Below are positions 15,832 through 19,778 of a stretch of 19,778 nt of DNA, piece after piece. Location of the stretch: assembly GCA_035454085.1 (NCBI GenBank), contig DAOTEJ010000049.1:1-19778 (forward strand), given 5' to 3'. This stretch comes from DAOTEJ01 sp035454085. GTDB lineage: Bacteria > Pseudomonadota > Gammaproteobacteria > Burkholderiales > Burkholderiaceae_F. Each line of letters opens with the position of its first letter. Position 1 is the first letter of the stretch. Position numbers and translations under genes: made by a program. The notes under the pieces were generated by a model. That model was not told the DNA's origin. It saw only the letters and a list, made by a program, of their open reading frames with translations, and searched no databases.

Positions 15832-17001
15832 ATGAGCAACCTCGCCCCCCCCACCGGAGACGCCGCCTGGCGCGCGCGCGAACGCGCCCGCCGCAGGCGC
15901 GAGTGGTGGACGCAGGGCACGCTCGCCCTGCTGCTGGTGGCGCTGGGGGTCGGACTGGCGCTGAACGTGACGGCCAACCTCGAGGCGCGCCAGATCCGCT
16001 CGGGCTTCGGCTTCCTGGCCGACCGCGCCGGATTCGACATCGGCGAGACCCTGATCCGCTACTCGGCCGCCGACGACTACCTGCGCGCCTTCGCGGTGGG
16101 CATGCTCAACACCTTGCGCGTCGCGCTGGGGGGCATCGTGATGGCCACGGTGATCGGCGTGACCGTGGGCCTGATGCGCCTGTCGCGCCATCCGCTGGTG
16201 GCCTTCCTGGGCACGGCGCACGTGGAGGTGTATCGCAACATCCCGCTGATCATCCAGCTGCTGGCGATCTATCTGATCATCACCGAGCTGCTGCCCGACG
16301 CGAGCAACGCCGTCTCGCTGGGCGGGGCGGGACTGCTCTCGAAGTCCGGCCTGCAGATCGCCGTGCCGGCGCACGGCTGGGCGGCCGCCGTGGCGGGCCT
16401 GGCCGCCGGCGCGGTCGCGGCCGTGGCCGCGCGCCGCGCGCTGCTGGCGCGCCTGACCACGCTGGGGGCCAGTGCCGCTGCGCTGGCGGTGGGCGCGGGC
16501 GTGGCGCTGCTGGCCTGGGTGGCCGTGGGGCTCGCCACCGGCTGGTCGGTGCCGCACCTCGAGGGCTTCAGCGTCGAGGGGGGCGCGGCGCTCACGCCCG
16601 AGTTCCTCGCCCTGTGGCTGGGCCTGAGCCTCTTCACCTCGGCCTCGATCGCCGAGATCGTGCGCGCCGGTGCGCAGGCCGTGCCGCGCGGCCAATGGGA
16701 CGCGGCCATGGCGCTGGGGCTGACGCGGGGGCAGTCGATCAGCACGGTGATCTTTCCGCAGGCCCTGCGCCTGGCGATCCCGCCGCTGGCCAGCCAGTAC
16801 ATGAACCTCACCAAGAACAGCTCGCTGGCGGTGATCATCGGCTACCCGGATCTGGTCTCGATCGGCAACACCTCGATCAATCAGAACGGCCAGGCGCTGG
16901 AGGTCATCCTCATCATCATGGGCGTGTACCTCACGCTCAATCTGGCGATCTCGGTGCTCATGAACGCGGTCAACGCGCGCGTGACGCGGGCGCCGCAATG
17001 A
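15832..17001 (+). CDS. aapQ: Inner-membrane permease of the amino-acid ABC transporter, AapQ/BztB-like
   Basis: A 389-residue permease with the long N-terminal part typical of AapQ/BztB rather than the short HisM type. WWTQGTLALLLVALGVGLAL (residues about 24-43) is the first membrane segment, and ARQIRSGFGFLADRAGFDIG, then ETLIRYSAADDYLRAF, is the characteristic periplasmic stretch. The segment YRNIPLIIQLL sits at about 130. The ATPase-contact EAA loop is in EIVRAGAQAVPRGQWDAAMA with LGLTRGQSIS (about 275-305), and the protein ends in a typical permease helix. It should pair with the AapM-like protein to form the channel. No Shine-Dalgarno is visible before ATG 15832; the hairpin just upstream occupies that region. 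The aapM-like gene follows after ten bases. Confidence 0.94.
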   Translation: MSNLAPPTGDAAWRARERARRRREWWTQGTLALLLVALGVGLALNVTANLEARQIRSGFGFLADRAGFDIGETLIRYSAADDYLRAFAVGMLNTLRVALGGIVMATVIGVTVGLMRLSRHPLVAFLGTAHVEVYRNIPLIIQLLAIYLIITELLPDASNAVSLGGAGLLSKSGLQIAVPAHGWAAAVAGLAAGAVAAVAARRALLARLTTLGASAAALAVGAGVALLAWVAVGLATGWSVPHLEGFSVEGGAALTPEFLALWLGLSLFTSASIAEIVRAGAQAVPRGQWDAAMALGLTRGQSISTVIFPQALRLAIPPLASQYMNLTKNSSLAVIIGYPDLVSIGNTSINQNGQALEVILIIMGVYLTLNLAISVLMNAVNARVTRAPQ

Positions 17002-17011
17002 GGGGGTGCGC

Positions 17012-18091
17012 ATGAGCACCCTGGCCCCGCCTTCGGCCCCGCTGCTCGCCCGCCTGCGCGCGCGTTTCTTCTACACGCCGGGCGCGGGCCTCGTGACCCT
17101 GATGAGCGCAGCGGTGCTGGGATGGATCGCCGCGCGCGCGCTGGGCTGGGGCGTGCGTGACGCCGTGTTCGCGCCCGACTACCAGGCGTGCCGGGACGCC
17201 GCCGGCGCCTGCTGGGGCTTCGTGGCCGAGAAGTGGCGCCTCATCCTCTTCGGGCGCTACCCGTTCGAAGAGCAGTGGCGCCCGGCGCTCGCCACCGGCG
17301 CCATCGTGCTCATGCTCGCCGCCACGGCCTGGCCCGCCCTGTGGACGCGCCGCGGCGCGCGCGGGCTGGCCGCCGGCTGGGCGCTGGCCTTTGCCCTGTT
17401 CTTCGGGCTGATGTTCGGCGGCTTCGCGGGCCTCTCGCGCGTGGGCACCGATCTGTGGGGCGGGCTGCCGCTCACCGTGATCCTCACGCTGATCGGCATG
17501 ACGGCCTCGGCGCCGATCGGCATCGCACTGGCGCTTGGACGGCGCTCGCGCCTGCCGCTGGTCAAGACGCTGTCCGTGGCCTACATCGAACTCGTGCGCG
17601 GCGTGCCGCTGATCACCGTGCTGTTCGTGGCGACCTTCATCCTGCCGCTGCTGCTGCCCGCGGGCTGGCGCATCGATCCGTTCTGGCGCATCGTCATCGG
17701 CATCGTGCTCTTCCAGGCCGCCTACATGGCCGAGACCGTGCGCGGCGGCCTGCAGACCCTGCCGCGCGGGCAGACGCTGGCGGCGCAGTCACTGGGTCTG
17801 ACCTGGTGGCAGATGCAGGCGAGCGTGATCCTGCCCCAGGCCCTGGTGGCGATCATCCCGGCGTTCGTCAACAGCCTGCTGTCGACCTTCATGGACACCT
17901 CGCTGGTGACCGTGGTGTCGATGTACGACCTCACCGGCAGCCTGCGCCTGGCGCTCGGCGACCCGCAGTGGCGCGAGTTCTTCGTCGAGGGCTACCTGTT
18001 CATCGCCGCGATCTACTTCTTCGCGAGCTTCGGCATGTCGCGCTACAGCCTGTGGCTGGAGCGCCGGCTCAAGGCTGATCGCTCCCACTAG
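17012..18091 (+). CDS. aapM: Inner-membrane permease of the amino-acid ABC transporter, AapM/BztC-like
   Basis: A 359-residue permease, second half of the transmembrane channel. It has the AapM/BztC signature CWGFVAEKWRLILFGRYPFE (residues about 68-87), LGRRSRLPLVKTLSVAYIEL and VRGVPLITVLFVA (about 175-207), and the EAA loop in AYMAETVRGGLQTLPRGQTL with AAQSLGL (about 234-261), ending with SMYDLTGSLRLAL. ATG 17012 is preferred over the in-frame GTG 17006 because GGGGG (17002-17006) serves as its ribosome-binding site five bases upstream. In known aap and bzt operons an ATPase gene (aapP/bztD) follows; here the next gene is a nitroreductase starting 42 bases later, so the ATPase must be encoded elsewhere or shared. 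Confidence 0.94.
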   Translation: MSTLAPPSAPLLARLRARFFYTPGAGLVTLMSAAVLGWIAARALGWGVRDAVFAPDYQACRDAAGACWGFVAEKWRLILFGRYPFEEQWRPALATGAIVLMLAATAWPALWTRRGARGLAAGWALAFALFFGLMFGGFAGLSRVGTDLWGGLPLTVILTLIGMTASAPIGIALALGRRSRLPLVKTLSVAYIELVRGVPLITVLFVATFILPLLLPAGWRIDPFWRIVIGIVLFQAAYMAETVRGGLQTLPRGQTLAAQSLGLTWWQMQASVILPQALVAIIPAFVNSLLSTFMDTSLVTVVSMYDLTGSLRLALGDPQWREFFVEGYLFIAAIYFFASFGMSRYSLWLERRLKADRSH

Positions 18092-18133
18092 CTCCCCATC
18101 CCTACGCGCCCCGCGCGCACGCGAGTCCCTGCC

Positions 18134-19080
18134 TTGAACGATTCCCAGCCCCTGACCGAGCTCTACGCCCGCCACCGCTCGATCCGCCAGTACAAGCCCG
18201 ATCCGATCGAGCCCGCNNNNNNNNNNNNNNNNNNNNNNNNNNNNNNNNNNNNNNNNNNNNNNNNNNNNNNNNNNNNNNNNNNNNNNNNNNNNNNNNNNNN
18301 NNNNNNNNNNNNNNNNTCTACGCCCGCCACCGCTCGATCCGCCAGTACAAGCCCGATCCGATCGAGCCCGCGATGGTCGAGGCCATCGTCGCCGAGGCGC
18401 TCGCGGGCGGCTCGTCATCGGGCAACCTCAACGCCGTGAGCGTGGTGCTCACGCGCGCGGCCGAGCGCCGCCAGCGGCTGTGGGAGCTGCATTCGCGCCA
18501 GGACATGATCCTGCAGGCGCCGCTGGTGATGACCGTCTGTGCCGACTGGTACCGCACCCGTCGCTGGCTGGCGCTGCGCGACGCGCGCGACGGCTTCAAC
18601 GACTTCCTCGGCTATCACGTGGCGGCCTACGACGCGATGATCCTGGCGCAAGACATCGCGCTCGCCTGCGAGGCGCGCGGGCTGGGCATTTGCTACATGG
18701 GCACCACGCTCTACCGCGCGGGCGAGCTGGTCGACTTTCTGGAACTGCCCGAGACCGTGATGCCGGTCACCAGCCTGGTGGTGGGCTGGCCCGACGAGGC
18801 TCCGCCGCGCCGCGACCGCCTGCCCGTGGCCGGCCTGATCCACGACGAGCGCTACCACCGGCCCAGCGACGAGGAGGTCGAGCAGATCTTTCGCGAGCGC
18901 GAGGTCAAGGGCTGGCAGCGCTACATGAGCGACCCCGGTCTGCGCGCCGCCGTCGAGGAAGCCGGCGTGAGTTCTCTAGCTCAGTTCTACACGAGCAAGC
19001 TCAAGTACGACCCCGACTTTCACGGCGAGCGCGCCGCGGCGCTGTACGCCACCTTGCAGCGCCAGGGCTTCCTGCCCTGA
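18134..19080 (+). CDS. Nitroreductase family flavoprotein, interrupted by the assembly gap
   Basis: Probably an FMN-dependent NAD(P)H oxidoreductase of the nitroreductase family; substrate unknown. TTG 18134 starts LTELYARHRSIRQYKPDPIE, where RHRSIRQYK is the family's FMN-phosphate-binding start. LGICYMGTTLYRAGELVDFL and PVTSLVVGWPDEAPP are further family segments, followed by the C-terminal helical extension. As deposited, 100 Ns (18217-18316) and a 55-base duplication (18162-18216 equals 18317-18371) break the frame: 947 bases is not a multiple of three. Removing the Ns and one repeat copy (155 bases) gives 792 bases, an intact 263-residue protein. The ATG at 18373 is internal and not the real start. 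No clear ribosome-binding site precedes TTG. It follows aapM by 42 bases on the same strand. Confidence 0.88.
18162..18216 (+). repeat. First copy of the exact 55-base duplication flanking the gap
   Basis: Bases 18162-18216 are identical to 18317-18371. The copy ends exactly where the Ns begin and codes the start of the nitroreductase. It is best explained as contig overlap, not a biological repeat. Confidence 0.95.
18217..18316. other. Assembly gap of exactly 100 N
   Basis: A run of 100 N is a common placeholder for a scaffold gap of unknown size. Its flanks carry the same 55 bases, so the true gap is probably negative (overlapping contig ends). Confidence 0.99.
18317..18371 (+). repeat. 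Second copy of the exact 55-base duplication flanking the gap
   Basis: Begins at the first base after the Ns and is identical to 18162-18216. Sequence after 18371 continues the nitroreductase in the frame used before the gap once one copy and the Ns are removed. Confidence 0.95.
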
Positions 19081-19091
19081 AGCGCAGCGGC

Positions 19092-19097
19092 TAGAGT
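19092..19097 (+). promoter_or_regulatory. Possible -10 box just before the AtaL-like gene
   Basis: TAGAGT ends six bases before ATG 19104 and no Shine-Dalgarno lies between. The same layout occurs before the exonuclease fusion gene. If functional, it implies transcription starting at or near the ATG. Confidence 0.25.
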
Positions 19098-19103
19098 CGA
19101 TCC

Positions 19104-19598
19104 ATGCGCGTCTTCGAACACCTGGTCGAGATCAACGAGCCCCGCCTGCCCGGCGTGCAGCTCGACCGCGCCCAGCTGTGGCGCGGGCTGGTGCTGCGCG
19201 CCGAGGATCCCGCGCGCTTCATCGAAGGGCTAGAGGGTGCACGCATCACCGACCGCCGCGAGCTGGGCGAGCACCTCGAGCTCGACCGCGAGCTGCACTT
19301 CGGGCCTTTCACGGTGCGCGACACGGTGGTGCTCACCGCGCCGCAAGAGTCGCTCACCCGCGTGGCGGCGGGCGACACCTGGCCGGCGAGCACGCTGGCG
19401 GTGCGCATCGAGGAGCCCGAGCCCGGCCGGCTCTTCCTGCGCTTCACCTATGACGCCGAGGAGGAGGGCAGCGCCGTGCCCGACGATCTGACCCGGCGCC
19501 TGCGCGAGCGCGCGTATCTCGAATCGGATCTGGACGTCGTGCGCCGCTTCCGCGCCCTGGCCGAGCAGGGGGTACTGGCAGCCGCGCCGCGCGCCTAG
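19104..19598 (+). CDS. AtaL-like SRPBCC protein (DUF1857)
   Basis: A 164-residue soluble protein without signal peptide or membrane segment. The opening MRVFEHLVEINEPRLPG, then QLDRAQLWRGLVLRAEDPAR, FIEGLEG, and ELHFGPFTVRDTVVLTAPQE match the DUF1857/AtaL subgroup of the SRPBCC (START-like) fold, which forms a hydrophobic pocket for small ligands. FLRFTYDAEE and the final helix (EVVRRFRAL-like at about 145-155) complete the fold. Function of the subgroup is not established. It starts 23 bases after the nitroreductase stop, so the two could be co-transcribed; no ribosome-binding site is seen but a possible -10 box lies just before the ATG. Confidence 0.85.
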   Translation: MRVFEHLVEINEPRLPGVQLDRAQLWRGLVLRAEDPARFIEGLEGARITDRRELGEHLELDRELHFGPFTVRDTVVLTAPQESLTRVAAGDTWPASTLAVRIEEPEPGRLFLRFTYDAEEEGSAVPDDLTRRLRERAYLESDLDVVRRFRALAEQGVLAAAPRA

Positions 19599-19613
19599 CG
19601 CCTGCGCAGTCCT

Positions 19614-19641
19614 TGCGTCGACCCGGGGTCGGCGCCACGCA
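19614..19641. terminator. Stem-loop between convergent genes
   Basis: TGCGT and CGACC, loop CGG, then GGTCG, a five-base bulge and ACGCA, form a ten-base-pair interrupted stem between the AtaL-like gene and the convergent fragment at the right edge. There is no T-tract on either strand, so a bidirectional terminator role is tentative. Confidence 0.3.
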
Positions 19642-19653
19642 GCGGCGCGCGCT

Positions 19654-19778
19654 TCAGACCACGAGTTTGCGCTGCTTGGCCGTGATGGGCGGCACCGCCG
19701 CGCCGCCTGCCGCGAGCGAGGCCGCAATCCGCGCCCGCGCCTGGCTGATGGCCGAGTCCTTGGCCGCGGCGCCCAGCC
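19654..19778 (-). CDS. C-terminal end of an unrecognised protein (partial)
   Basis: The last 40 codons of a gene that enters from the right edge, ending at TGA (19656-19654 on the minus strand). The peptide is Ala-rich, with SAISQARARIAASLA followed by VPPITAKQRKLVV at the end. It has the coding bias of the rest of the window, but the fragment is too short to assign to a family. A competing frame on the same strand (up to 19727) appears to be a shadow. Confidence 0.5.
   Translation of the reverse strand, partial: LGAAAKDSAISQARARIAASLAAGGAAVPPITAKQRKLVV

Noticed and set aside
18162..18371. Direct repeat around the gap as target-site duplication or tandem repeat
   Set aside because: Both copies stop exactly at the Ns and collapsing them restores a normal gene, which fits contig overlap better than a biological event.

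Overview
The window looks like chromosomal DNA of a very GC-rich Gram-negative bacterium, most likely a betaproteobacterium near Burkholderiales. The basis is the base and codon composition together with a large NAD-specific glutamate dehydrogenase, a CbpA/CbpM pair, GltS, an Aap/Bzt-type amino-acid ABC transporter and a DnaQ-UvrC-like fusion. This placement is inference, with no marker gene to confirm it. A 100-N scaffold gap at 18217-18316 shows the source is a draft assembly. No rRNA, tRNA, CRISPR array, insertion sequence or phage gene was seen. No stretch longer than 300 bases lacks a gene; the longest is about 190 bases, upstream of the aapJ-like gene.

Layout. The left edge holds the tail of a probable metal P-type ATPase, then a small AT-richer orphan gene (148-636) resembling HEPN-domain proteins. 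A minus-strand block follows, listed here in order of increasing coordinate: GNAT acetyltransferase; PaeA/YtfL-like DUF21-CBS membrane protein; 1578-residue NAD-glutamate dehydrogenase; fumarylacetoacetate-hydrolase family enzyme; CbpM; CbpA. At about 9.7 kb transcription diverges. The plus strand then carries the exonuclease/GIY-YIG fusion, GltS, an overlapping TAXI-type solute-binding lipoprotein, a DUF302 protein, an Aap/Bzt-type binding protein with two permeases, a nitroreductase containing the assembly gap, and an AtaL-like SRPBCC (DUF1857) protein. A minus-strand gene fragment runs off the right edge.

How the genes fit together. Much of the window concerns glutamate and other amino acids: catabolism (glutamate dehydrogenase), sodium-glutamate symport (GltS), ABC uptake of polar amino acids (AapJ/Q/M-like) and possible polyamine export (PaeA-like). 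The most unusual arrangement is gltS overlapping a TAXI solute-binding lipoprotein gene with no TRAP membrane subunits in the window. It suggests a GltS-type symporter that works with a dedicated binding protein. An intrinsic-terminator-like UUCG hairpin between the aapJ- and aapQ-like genes probably sets more binding protein than permease. The ATPase that would normally follow aapM is absent here.

Assembly note. The N gap is flanked by an exact 55-base duplication. Collapsing it restores an intact 263-residue nitroreductase, so the gap is most likely an artefact of two contigs that actually overlap.
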